A stretch of DNA of 40,323 nucleotides from 2-02-FULL-49-11 sp040757655 (lineage in GTDB: Bacteria; Patescibacteriota; Patescibacteriia; 2-02-FULL-49-11), in contig JBFLWV010000017.1 in the NCBI GenBank assembly GCA_040757655.1, positions 1-40,323 on the forward strand. Direction: 5' to 3'. The notes below the pieces were generated by a model. It was given only the letters and a program-made list of their open reading frames with translations. It was not told where the DNA came from and did not search any database. Shown here piece by piece: positions 23,477 through 31,215 of the stretch (positions are counted from its first letter, which is position 1; each line of letters opens with the position of its first letter). The position numbers and the translations under genes are program-made.

Positions 23477-23627
23477 ATGATATTTCGCTGGCTCGTCGAT
23501 TTGCTACTGCGGAACTCGGCTGGCCTTCGGCCGCCGCCGCCAGGCCTATCAGACAGTGGCAAAGCCGGCCTGGCGGCTGCCTCAGACAGTCCTCGGGCGC
23601 AAATCGACTGCGCCAGCTCATTATCAT
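23477..23627. repeat. 151-bp GC-rich inverted-repeat element
   Basis: The ends are ATGATA / TATCAT. Inside, the arms GCTGGC-TCG-TCGATTTGC and GCAAATCGA-CTGC-GCCAGC pair, and an inner GCCGCCAGGCC/GGCCTGGCGGC stem follows, with TCAGACAGT occurring twice. It occupies the 204-bp gap between two prepilin genes in the same operon. It is noncoding and much richer in G+C than its surroundings, so it is probably a mobile palindrome. Confidence 0.75.
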
Positions 23628-23649
23628 ACGTTTAAAGGATTTTATCTAT

Positions 23650-24285
23650 ATGTATTACGATGAGAGACCATATCTGAGGAGCCTGCAGTCCCAAGGAGGA
23701 TTCTCCATGGTAGAGACGGTCACCGCCGTGGCAATAGTAGGGCTCATTATCCTCGCCATAGGAGTCTTTCAGGGAAATATATTTACATTCAACACTTCTT
23801 TACATAATCAACTCTCTGGACAATATGAAAGCAGGCAAGCGCTCGAGAAAATTATCGCAGAAGCCAGGGTAGCCACTGCTGCAGACAATGGCGCATACCC
23901 TTTGGAAGCCGCGCAAGAGACCTCGTTCATTTTTTACAGCAATGTAGACGCTGATGCCGCCATTGAGCGAGTTCGCTATTTTGTATCAGGAAACACGCTA
24001 CGGCGCGGAGTTATTGAACCGTCGGGAAGTCCCGCACAATATCCTGCAGGAAATGAGACGGTGACCACTATACTGAATAATCTTACCCTAGGTGCGACGC
24101 CCGTCTTTAGTTACTACGACACGAACTATTCAGGCACTGAAGCGCCACTCTCACATCCGGTAGATCCTCACGTGGTGCGTTATGTGGAAATAACCTTTTT
24201 CATAGACAAAGATCCCACGCGTCCTCCTACAGCACTGCAAAATCATAGTGGCGTGAATATACGAAATCTCAAGGATAATTTATAG
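23650..24285 (+). CDS. minor prepilin (PilW/PulJ-like)
   Basis: A 211-residue prepilin with the processing site QGG then FSMVETVTAVAIVGLIILAI: cleavage after G17, Glu at +5, then a hydrophobic helix. The globular part has no clear family match, but its length and position between two other prepilins resemble PilW/PulJ-type minor pilins. Its ATG at 23650 follows the 151-bp palindromic element. Expression may be affected by that element. Confidence 0.8.
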   Translation: MYYDERPYLRSLQSQGGFSMVETVTAVAIVGLIILAIGVFQGNIFTFNTSLHNQLSGQYESRQALEKIIAEARVATAADNGAYPLEAAQETSFIFYSNVDADAAIERVRYFVSGNTLRRGVIEPSGSPAQYPAGNETVTTILNNLTLGATPVFSYYDTNYSGTEAPLSHPVDPHVVRYVEITFFIDKDPTRPPTALQNHSGVNIRNLKDNL

Positions 24286-24304
24286 ACATCGCTTTATCAT
24301 CTCC

Positions 24305-25729
24305 ATGCTTCTCCATCCCGCCAAAGGTACGCTCCTCATTTCTCTGATCGTGTTTAGCGCGATTGGCATGCTCATTATTGGCGGTCTCGTGCAGTGGACT
24401 ATAGGTCAAAACCGTCTTGCCAGACAGAAGAGCATGCGGGAATTGGCATTTGAAATCGCAGAAGCGGGAGTAGAGTACTATCGCTGGCACCTCGCACATG
24501 CACCAAGCGATTACCAAGACGGGACCGGAGGGCCGGGGCCTTATACCCATCTCTACTATAACCGTGCGGGTGAGCAGGTGGGAAGCTTTACCCTTACCAT
24601 CACTCCTCCTCCCACTGGTTCCACGCTCGTAATCATCGAATCACGAGGGGTGACGCTTGCGGCACCTCACACAGAACGCGTGATTCGCGCAAAATATGCG
24701 ATTCCCTCATTGGCAAAATTTGCCATTGCCGCAAATGCGGACATGCGCTTTGGCCAAGGTACAGAAGTCTTTGGCCCTATTCATTCAAACGGCGGTATTC
24801 GATTTGACGGCCTTGCCCACAACCTTGTGACGAGCGCACGCTCCTCGTACGATGATCCTGACCACAGTGGTGCAAATGAATTTGGCGTACACACCCATGT
24901 GACGCCCATTGATCCCCTCCCCCCTTCCCCGGTACCAAACCGCACTGATGTCTTCATGGTAGGACGGCAATTTCCTGTTCCCGCAGTCGATTTCACCGGC
25001 ATGATAAATGACTTAGCTGACATAAAGGCACAAGCGCAGGCGAGCAATGGATATTACTCAAGCTCTGGCAGGTTAGGTTACCATATCACCCTGCAATCGA
25101 ATGACACCTATATCCTCAAACGAGTGAACGCCTTACGATCTCCTCCTCGATGGTGCACAAACCAACTAGGTCAGTCTGGTTGGGGGACGTGGAGTATTGC
25201 ATCCGGCGGTGAAACAACCCTCGGGACCTACACTTTTCCGTCAGCGAATGTGCTCTTTTTTGAAGACCATGTGTGGGTTGATGGGCAAATTTCCACAGCG
25301 CGCCTTACTCTTGCTTCAGGAAAATTCCCTGAAACCCCTTCCACCAATACCAGCATTACCATAAATAATGACATCGTGTATGGCGCGTATGACGGATCTG
25401 CCGTGTTGGGTCTTATTGCCCAAAATAACATGAATGTCGGCCTCTATAGTGAAGATGACTTGAGAATTGACGCAGCACTGGTTGCCAAGAATGGCAGAAT
25501 TGGGCGATACTATTATTGGATAACCTGCGGTTCATCCTATATTCGTTCACAAATTACCCTGTGGGGAATGCTTGCCACCAATCAACGCTATGGATTTGCC
25601 TATACCGATGGCACAGGATACCAGACAAGGAATATCACCTACGATGCAAGCTTGCTGTATGCGCCGCCGCCTTCATTCCCTCTTACTTCAGACCAATATA
25701 CGCTGCTTTCATGGGAAGAGGTAAGATGA
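24305..25729 (+). CDS. PilX-like minor pilin with noncanonical signal
   Basis: A 474-residue protein with a short N-terminal signal (HPAKG then TLLISLIVFSAIGMLIIGGLV) and a following RELAFEIAEAGVEYYRWHLAH helix, as in PilX-type minor pilins and related Patescibacteria proteins. The residue at +5 of the predicted mature protein is Ser, not Glu, which is typical of proteins that sit at the pilus tip or are inefficiently assembled. The rest is beta-rich and Ser/Thr/Gly-rich. It is cotranscribed with the other prepilins and ends 72 bp before pilM. Confidence 0.7.
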   Translation: MLLHPAKGTLLISLIVFSAIGMLIIGGLVQWTIGQNRLARQKSMRELAFEIAEAGVEYYRWHLAHAPSDYQDGTGGPGPYTHLYYNRAGEQVGSFTLTITPPPTGSTLVIIESRGVTLAAPHTERVIRAKYAIPSLAKFAIAANADMRFGQGTEVFGPIHSNGGIRFDGLAHNLVTSARSSYDDPDHSGANEFGVHTHVTPIDPLPPSPVPNRTDVFMVGRQFPVPAVDFTGMINDLADIKAQAQASNGYYSSSGRLGYHITLQSNDTYILKRVNALRSPPRWCTNQLGQSGWGTWSIASGGETTLGTYTFPSANVLFFEDHVWVDGQISTARLTLASGKFPETPSTNTSITINNDIVYGAYDGSAVLGLIAQNNMNVGLYSEDDLRIDAALVAKNGRIGRYYYWITCGSSYIRSQITLWGMLATNQRYGFAYTDGTGYQTRNITYDASLLYAPPPSFPLTSDQYTLLSWEEVR

Positions 25730-25737
25730 GAGACTCA

Positions 25738-25800
25738 AGGTTCAAATGTCACATATTGGAGCTTCATTGAGCATTGGTTATTGGGATTTGGGATTTTAGC
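25738..25800. repeat. heptanucleotide array before pilM
   Basis: Units TTGAGCA, TTGGTTA, TTGGGAT, TTGGGAT, TTTAGC run up to the pilM start codon. The sequence is the spacer between the PilX-like gene and pilM; it has no Shine-Dalgarno of its own. Confidence 0.65.
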
Positions 25801-25801
25801 T

Positions 25802-26935
25802 ATGTTCACCTCGTTATTACAATCATTTGGCCTCGATATTTCTGATCTCTCCGCGAAACTGGTTTGGATAAAAAAAAATATCCGTGGCGAGAAAGAGATA
25901 CATTCTTTCAATTCTTGCAATTTTCCTCAAGGTGCCATTGTGGATGGTGAGATTGTGCAGCATGAACAAGTGTGTGATATTTTGAATACAATGCTCAAAG
26001 ACACATCTCCTGCGCTCACTACACCCTATGTGGTCGCTTCACTTCCTGAATCTAAAACATTTATCAAGGTGATAAACCTAAATAATGAACAACTAAATAT
26101 CGCGAATGGCGTGTATGATGAATTGCCAAACCATATTCCACTTCCTTTAGATGAACTTATCATTGACTGGCAAATAGTAAGAGAATTTGACGACCATAAA
26201 TTAGTCATTGTGGGAGCCGTCCCAAAGGTGATCGTGCACTCCTATACGAGCCTTCTCAATGAATGTGCACTGAAACCTATTGCTTTTGAAATTGAAGCTG
26301 AGGCAATTTTACGCGCGGTTACGCCCTTCATGTATCAGCAAAGAAACGCTCGCCTCCACCCCGTAGAGAAACTTCTCCACTCTTTTCGCCATGCGAAACA
26401 ATCAGCGCCACCCCCCGTATCTCGCAGCGCACAACTTATGGTGGATCTTGGCGCAACACATACGAGCCTCATGATGGTGGATGGAGGGGTTATTCAATTT
26501 ACTTCCAGCGTTGCGCTCTCAGGGGTTGAAGCAACGAATCGAATCGCAGAACGGTTGAAGCTCACCTATGATGAGGCAGAACGCGCGAAACGCATCTGCG
26601 GCCTTGACGCCAAGAAAGGCAAAGGAGTGGTGGCTGGTGTGCTCGAAAGCATGCTCACTTCCTGTGCAGTAGAAATTGAGCGCGCGCTCCATTTTTATGA
26701 AACGCATTTCCCCCATGGCAGTACAATACAAAAAATAGTGCTCACCGGCGGCGGCGCGAAATTGAGTGGTGCGGAAACGTTCTTGGGCGCACAACTCTCC
26801 ATCCCCGTGATCTTAGGTGATCCCCTCATTAATATCAGTGTTGCTCCCAAGCGAAGAGGGATTCCGAGACATGAATCGCTTTCCTATACGACCGCCATCG
26901 GCTTAGCATTACGCAATAGTACAGAAAGGTTTTAA
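25802..26935 (+). CDS. pilM: type IV pilus assembly protein PilM
   Basis: Actin-like cytoplasmic ATPase-fold protein of about 378 residues that binds the N-terminus of PilN and links the alignment complex to the platform. Features are the FGLDISDLSAKLV nucleotide-binding strand at about 9-21, MVDLGATHTSLMMV in the middle and LTGGGAKLSGAE near the end. The frame is open upstream to a TTG at 25781, but the ATG at 25802 is preferred because the extra codons are repeat sequence. It is followed by pilN and pilO in the canonical order. Confidence 0.92.
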   Translation: MFTSLLQSFGLDISDLSAKLVWIKKNIRGEKEIHSFNSCNFPQGAIVDGEIVQHEQVCDILNTMLKDTSPALTTPYVVASLPESKTFIKVINLNNEQLNIANGVYDELPNHIPLPLDELIIDWQIVREFDDHKLVIVGAVPKVIVHSYTSLLNECALKPIAFEIEAEAILRAVTPFMYQQRNARLHPVEKLLHSFRHAKQSAPPPVSRSAQLMVDLGATHTSLMMVDGGVIQFTSSVALSGVEATNRIAERLKLTYDEAERAKRICGLDAKKGKGVVAGVLESMLTSCAVEIERALHFYETHFPHGSTIQKIVLTGGGAKLSGAETFLGAQLSIPVILGDPLINISVAPKRRGIPRHESLSYTTAIGLALRNSTERF

Positions 26936-26948
26936 CACTTTTGAAGAC

Positions 26949-27485
26949 ATGATTACCCTTAATCTTCTCGATCAAGAACACCGACAGCAATTATTCAAGG
27001 AATACATTGTATTGCTTTTGAGAGATAGTACCGCCATTACCCTTATCGTAGCGGCGGTGATAGCTATACTTCTTTCTGTCAGCAGATTCATTCTTTCTAA
27101 TGATCTCAATGAAACTGCAAAAAGGACAAATATAGTCGCAGCCAATAACCAGCCGATCATGCAAGCGATCAGGGAATTAAACGATGAGTTAAATGCCAAT
27201 GCATACTTCTCACAAGAGTATGTCGCCTGGTCTCATTGGCTCTCAACCTTTTCCTCACTCGTTCCCCGTGGCAATCAAATCATAACGATGGAGCTCAAGA
27301 GAAACGAACGCACGCTTCATATGGAAGGTAAGAGTAAAACACGGGATGATCTTCTTAAACTTAAAACAAATCTCGAAACATCCTCCCTTATCACGGAACT
27401 ACAATTTCCCCTTTCAAATCTCCTCCTAAAAGAAAACATACATTTTGAGCTCTCTGCTTCCATCAATCCTGAATCCCTCAAATAA
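26949..27485 (+). CDS. pilN: type IV pilus assembly protein PilN
   Basis: A 178-residue single-pass membrane protein. The N-terminus ITLNLLDQEHR matches the PilM-binding motif of PilN (usually I-N-L-L-P). One membrane segment lies at about 29-52, then a coiled coil and a small ferredoxin-like domain. Position between pilM and pilO confirms it. Confidence 0.88.
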   Translation: MITLNLLDQEHRQQLFKEYIVLLLRDSTAITLIVAAVIAILLSVSRFILSNDLNETAKRTNIVAANNQPIMQAIRELNDELNANAYFSQEYVAWSHWLSTFSSLVPRGNQIITMELKRNERTLHMEGKSKTRDDLLKLKTNLETSSLITELQFPLSNLLLKENIHFELSASINPESLK

Positions 27486-27490
27486 CCATC

Positions 27491-28087
27491 ATGTTTCATC
27501 TACGGCCGTTCATTATTACCGTCACCAGCCTGCTCATCGCAACAATGATTGGGGTACTGGTTATTATTCCCGCCATACGCGACATACGAACCCTCAACGA
27601 ACGCATCCACACTCAACGAAAAGCACTCGAAATACTCTATCAGCGCGGCCAAAATATCCGCACCAGCTCCACAGAATATGAAAATGTCAAAAAAGACATT
27701 CCCCTCATCACCTCTTCTTTTCTTACGTTGGGGGACGAACTTGAATTTATCACCGCCTTGGAAGCTGCAGCGAGCACCGTGGGGATGCAGCAAGTCATTA
27801 ATCTTGATACTTCCCAACATCTCACCAGCGAGGGATCTCCAGCGGAATCTCAATCTCGAAGAGTGTTATTGAGGCTTGATCTCGAAGGGAGCTTCTCGCA
27901 ATTACTATTGTATGTACGGGAGCTTGAAGCAATGCACCCTTATGTAAACATACTGAGTATCTACGCAACACATGCGTCGCGCAGTACTTTGTCAAATACC
28001 TTTTCTCCCGATGAACGAACGGTGCCGCCCGCACCATTATTGAAAATTTCTCTTACTGCCGCAACCTACTGGCGCCCCTCCCGATGA
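27491..28087 (+). CDS. pilO: type IV pilus assembly protein PilO
   Basis: A 198-residue protein with one N-terminal membrane segment (about 7-30), a coiled coil (RDIRTLNERIHTQRKALEIL) and a C-terminal ferredoxin-like domain, the standard PilO layout. It pairs with PilN in the periplasm-facing alignment complex. The 5-bp gap after pilN indicates coupling. Confidence 0.87.
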   Translation: MFHLRPFIITVTSLLIATMIGVLVIIPAIRDIRTLNERIHTQRKALEILYQRGQNIRTSSTEYENVKKDIPLITSSFLTLGDELEFITALEAAASTVGMQQVINLDTSQHLTSEGSPAESQSRRVLLRLDLEGSFSQLLLYVRELEAMHPYVNILSIYATHASRSTLSNTFSPDERTVPPAPLLKISLTAATYWRPSR

Positions 28088-28102
28088 AATCCATCGTCTC
28101 CT

Positions 28103-28384
28103 ATGATCTTCCATAAACCTTCCTTCCTCATTTTACGCATTGCACCGCTCACCTATGTAAGTATCGTGGCACTCATCGTTATGGTGACATTACTATTTTT
28201 ATATAAGAATTTCTACCTTACGATCGCTCAGGTTGAAACCCTTGCACAATTGGAAAGGACCGTAGCTAGAGAACGTCTTAATATGAAATTATGGGACACG
28301 GTTATTCACGAACGCCTCCTCAAATTAACAGTTCCCAAAACATCGCAAGAATCTGAACTGCGTGACCCCTTCATCCCTCTCTAA
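28103..28384 (+). CDS. small membrane protein ending the pilus operon (PilP-like tail)
   Basis: A 93-residue protein with one membrane segment (about 17-37) and a short helical tail that ends in RDPFIPL. The DPF ending is reminiscent of the start of mature PilP (RDPF), the lipoprotein that connects PilN/PilO to the secretin in diderms. No lipobox or secretin gene was found, so it may be a reduced PilP or an unrelated pilus accessory. It is the last gene before a strong terminator. Confidence 0.55.
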   Translation: MIFHKPSFLILRIAPLTYVSIVALIVMVTLLFLYKNFYLTIAQVETLAQLERTVARERLNMKLWDTVIHERLLKLTVPKTSQESELRDPFIPL

Positions 28385-28405
28385 AACGCCTCGCACACCA
28401 CTATG

Positions 28406-28430
28406 AAAATACCCCTCAAGGGGGTATTTT
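28406..28430. terminator. hairpin terminator of the pilus and suf operons
   Basis: Perfect 10-bp arms, AAAATACCCC and GGGGTATTTT, with a 5-nt loop lie between the convergent pilus and ferredoxin genes. The A/T ends give a U-run on either strand, so it can stop transcription both ways. Confidence 0.85.
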
Positions 28431-28449
28431 GTATGTAGGGGGGAATTTT

Positions 28450-28671
28450 CTAGGGATAGATCTGTTTCCCATCACTATCATAAAGGAATATTGCCTTCGT
28501 AGGACAGGATTCAGCGGCCGCTTTAATAGTGGCATCATCTGCGCTTTTTGGGTCTTTCACAATCGCAATATTCTCTTTATCAAGCTCAAACACTGTGGGG
28601 GCAATAGCGACACACGACGCCGCCCCGATGCAAAGTTCTCGTTCGACAACAATTTTTCCAATTGAAACCAT
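28450..28671 (-). CDS. single-cluster ferredoxin ([3Fe-4S]/[4Fe-4S], P450-redox type)
   Basis: A 73-residue ferredoxin. Cluster cysteines are C14, C20 and C56 in ELCIGAASCVAIAP and ESCPTKAI. The second and fourth positions of the usual CxxCxxC...CP motif are Ala (A17 and A24), leaving three cysteines, as in the [3Fe-4S] ferredoxins that serve actinobacterial P450s. It is the last gene of the suf operon, 6 bp from sufU, so it may supply electrons or test clusters for the system. No cytochrome P450 gene is present in the window. Confidence 0.8.
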   Translation of the reverse strand: MVSIGKIVVERELCIGAASCVAIAPTVFELDKENIAIVKDPKSADDATIKAAAESCPTKAIFLYDSDGKQIYP

Positions 28672-28677
28672 AGTGCA

Positions 28678-29283
28678 TTATCTATAAGGGTTCATAATGG
28701 TATTGAGATCATGAATCAGTCGATGAATGTCTTCATCACTCATCCCATGCACCTTTGCGCCTGCTTCAAGGGTATCGAATGGTGATGCATAGCACGTTAC
28801 GCAGTGGAGATTGTATTCCGAAAGGACCCTGCGCGTTTCCGGCCATCGTGTGACCAGATCGCTGATATTCATTTCCTTGGTTACTACAATCGCTGGTGAT
28901 TCTTGTGCGTGTCTTATGTGGAGCGCCTTTAACCCTTTCTGAAGCGCTTTGAATGCCAGAGATGCACAATGTATCCTTCCTTGCGTAATGCTCCCTCCCA
29001 TCATCTTCAGTATATCAGATTCAGTGATTGATTCAATATCACGCACGTTTCTCCCATTAATCTGCTCGGAAAGCATGGAAGCTCCCGCCATTGAAAGTGC
29101 ACAACCGCTACCTGACCATCGGATCTCAGTGAGTATGCCCTTTTCCACCTTGAGCGCTACCATAATATAATCGCCGCAGTTTTTATTATTTTCTTCTGCG
29201 CTCACGGTAGGATTATCCAGTGTGCCGAAATTGCGTGGATGCTTATAATGGTCCAAAATTTCTTCACGATAGAGTGATGACAT
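28678..29283 (-). CDS. sufU: SufU/IscU-type scaffold fused to a DUF1858 domain
   Basis: A 201-residue fusion. Residues 1-120 are the SufU/IscU fold with the three ligand cysteines C36 (KNCGDY), C61 (SGCALS) and C106 (HCASLA) and D38. Residues 136-195 look like DUF1858, a small disulfide-redox domain, with the C161-V-T-C164 pair in LHCVTCY. The scaffold receives persulfide sulfur from SufS. The added domain may regulate redox state or sulfur delivery. It lies 17 bp after sufS and 6 bp before the ferredoxin gene. Assignment of the first domain is secure; the second is a family resemblance. Confidence 0.85.
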   Translation of the reverse strand: MSSLYREEILDHYKHPRNFGTLDNPTVSAEENNKNCGDYIMVALKVEKGILTEIRWSGSGCALSMAGASMLSEQINGRNVRDIESITESDILKMMGGSITQGRIHCASLAFKALQKGLKALHIRHAQESPAIVVTKEMNISDLVTRWPETRRVLSEYNLHCVTCYASPFDTLEAGAKVHGMSDEDIHRLIHDLNTIMNPYR

Positions 29284-29299
29284 AGTATGAGAATACCTA

Positions 29300-30592
29300 T
29301 CATGAGCTAAACATCTGTCGAGCTTTCTGAAGGCCTGTCATAAGAACATCGACATCTTCCTTTGTATTATAAAGATAAAGACTCGCGCGGGCTGCCGCGC
29401 TTATACCCAATCGAGCCATAAGAGGGTGCGCGCAATGCGAGCCTGAACGAATCGCAATACCTTCATCGTCAAGAATGGTCGCAAGATCGTGCGCATGGAT
29501 ACCTCTAAGATTGAATGAGAAGAGCCCGAGACGATTTTCCATCGTGTGCGGACCATACAGGGTAAGCTCGGGTGTCTGGGTCAATCGGTGCAACGCATAT
29601 TCGCCTAATGTTTGTTCATGGCTGGTGATAATCTCCCACCCTACTTTATGTAAGTATCCCACTGCCGCCCCAAACGCGATAACCCCTGCAATATCGGGGG
29701 TCCCTGCCTCAAATTTCCATGGCGCGTCATTCCATTCAGTTTTCCCTAGGGTTACGCGCTTAATCATATCCCCCCCTGTGAGAAACGGAGGACACTTTTC
29801 CAATATTCCCCGACGTCCATATAATATTCCTACGCCCAACGGCCCTAACATCTTATGTGATGAACATGCATAGAAGTCTATCCCCAACTTCTCTACCTCG
29901 ACCGGAATATGCGGTGCAGCTTGCGCCCCATCAACCACCACGATGATACCGCGAGGCCTCGCGATTGCGGCCACTGCCGCAATATCATGTATCGTCCCGA
30001 GGACGTTCGACGCGTGCGAAAGCGCAATAAGACGTGTACGATCGGTTATCAATGAATCCAGTGATCCAACCTCTACGTCTCCTTTGTCTCTTGTGTCTTG
30101 TCTCTTGTGTCTTGTCTCTTGTGTCTTGTCTCTTGTGTCTTCAATGCATAGTCTTCCTTCTCCATCAATATCGATAACTTTCAATACTGCTCCTGTTTCC
30201 CTTGCGAGCTGTTGCCATGGTACAAAATTTGAATGATGTTCCGTAATAGATACGATGATATCGTCACCTGGCCGTAGGAATGTGCGCCCGTACGCAAAAG
30301 CAACGAGATTGAGCGCCTCGGTGGCATTCTTGGTAAAAATGATTTCTTCGCGGCTCCCTGCACCAAAAAATTGTGCCACGTCATCTCGTGTCTTTTCATA
30401 TTGCCGTGTGGCTTCTTCCGCCAATGTATGAATACCTCGATGGATATTCGCGTTGATGTGCTCATAATAAGAGCGTAACGCATCCAGCACGACACGCGGC
30501 TTCTGGCTGGTGGCTGCATTATCGAGATACACCAATCGCTTACCATGGACCGTTCGCTGCAGTATGGGGAAATCGTCTACTAAATTACTCAT
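29300..30592 (-). CDS. sufS: cysteine desulfurase SufS
   Basis: Group II PLP cysteine desulfurase that mobilises sulfur from cysteine for cluster assembly. The PLP lysine is K247 in SSHKMLGPLGVG. EHHSNFVPW, the DGAQAAPH strand and catalytic C387 in RSGSHCAHPL are present. It is 430 residues long, about 25 more than usual. The excess (about 152-173, KTQETRHKRQDTRDK) is the translation of a 56-bp heptanucleotide repeat lying in a loop before LDSLITDRTRLIA. It overlaps sufD by 8 bp. Confidence 0.93.
   Translation of the reverse strand: MSNLVDDFPILQRTVHGKRLVYLDNAATSQKPRVVLDALRSYYEHINANIHRGIHTLAEEATRQYEKTRDDVAQFFGAGSREEIIFTKNATEALNLVAFAYGRTFLRPGDDIIVSITEHHSNFVPWQQLARETGAVLKVIDIDGEGRLCIEDTRDKTQETRHKRQDTRDKGDVEVGSLDSLITDRTRLIALSHASNVLGTIHDIAAVAAIARPRGIIVVVDGAQAAPHIPVEVEKLGIDFYACSSHKMLGPLGVGILYGRRGILEKCPPFLTGGDMIKRVTLGKTEWNDAPWKFEAGTPDIAGVIAFGAAVGYLHKVGWEIITSHEQTLGEYALHRLTQTPELTLYGPHTMENRLGLFSFNLRGIHAHDLATILDDEGIAIRSGSHCAHPLMARLGISAAARASLYLYNTKEDVDVLMTGLQKARQMFSS
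30084..30139 (-). repeat. alternating heptanucleotide repeat within sufS
   Basis: Eight units alternating TTGTCTC and TTGTGTC (GAGACAA and GACACAA on the coding strand) form four copies of a 14-nt repeat. They are read in frame in sufS. A change of one 14-nt unit would shift the frame; three units would keep it. Confidence 0.9.
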
Positions 30593-31208
30593 ACGGTATC
30601 ATGCATAATTGTCTCTCCAAAATAGTATGTACATAATCCGTCATCAATTCCGCAGGTATCTTTCGAATGACATTCTGAAAAAATCCTCGCACAAGAAGTC
30701 TCCCCGCCTCACTTTTTATCATCCCCCGCGATTGGAGATAAAAATAATCCTCGTCATCGAACGTGCCAATGGTGGCGCCATGGGTACAGCATACGTCGTT
30801 GGCTAAAATTTCCAAAGATGGCCGCGTCGCGATGCGCGTCAAAGGACTTAACGAAATGTTTTCATTTCTTTGATAGGCATTTGAACCGTGCGCGTTCTGT
30901 TCAATACGTATCCTTCCGTCATACTGGAATACGGCGCTGTCTACGAGTACAGTTTTTATGAGAAGATCACTGGTGGTATATGAAGCGCTATGGTGTTGAA
31001 AGGTAGAAATGCTGCACAAACCTCTCTGACCAAAAATCATTCCTACGATGCATGCGTATGCTCCTTCCTGGGCGAGGTTTACTCGAATCATTTTTCTCCC
31101 CTCACAAAAACCATACAGGAGAATATACGACTTCTCATCAGCACAAACCGTACTCGTGAGCGTGTCCTCACTCTGTTCAAGAGGGATAAGGGTCAATGTG
31201 GATGACAT
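30585..31208 (-). CDS. sufD: SufD-like scaffold subunit, short form
   Basis: A 207-residue SufB/SufD-family protein, about half the usual SufD length. Only the C-terminal beta-helix and terminal helical part are present: FQHHSASYTTSDLLIKTVL, then YQRNENISLSPLTRIATRPSLEI and TIGTFDDEDYFYLQSRGM, which contains the DDEDYFYLQSRG motif shared with SufB. SufD normally partners SufB and SufC in the scaffold. It lies 7 bp after sufB and overlaps sufS by 8 bp. The shortness seems genuine, since it starts directly after sufB with no frameshift remnant in between. Confidence 0.85.
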   Translation of the reverse strand: MSSTLTLIPLEQSEDTLTSTVCADEKSYILLYGFCEGRKMIRVNLAQEGAYACIVGMIFGQRGLCSISTFQHHSASYTTSDLLIKTVLVDSAVFQYDGRIRIEQNAHGSNAYQRNENISLSPLTRIATRPSLEILANDVCCTHGATIGTFDDEDYFYLQSRGMIKSEAGRLLVRGFFQNVIRKIPAELMTDYVHTILERQLCMIPYE

Positions 31209-31215
31209 ACCGTAA

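Noticed and set aside
14738..30139. CRISPR-like repeats
   Set aside because: The repeats have a 7- or 14-nt period without spacers of constant length; there are no cas genes. They are heptanucleotide arrays.
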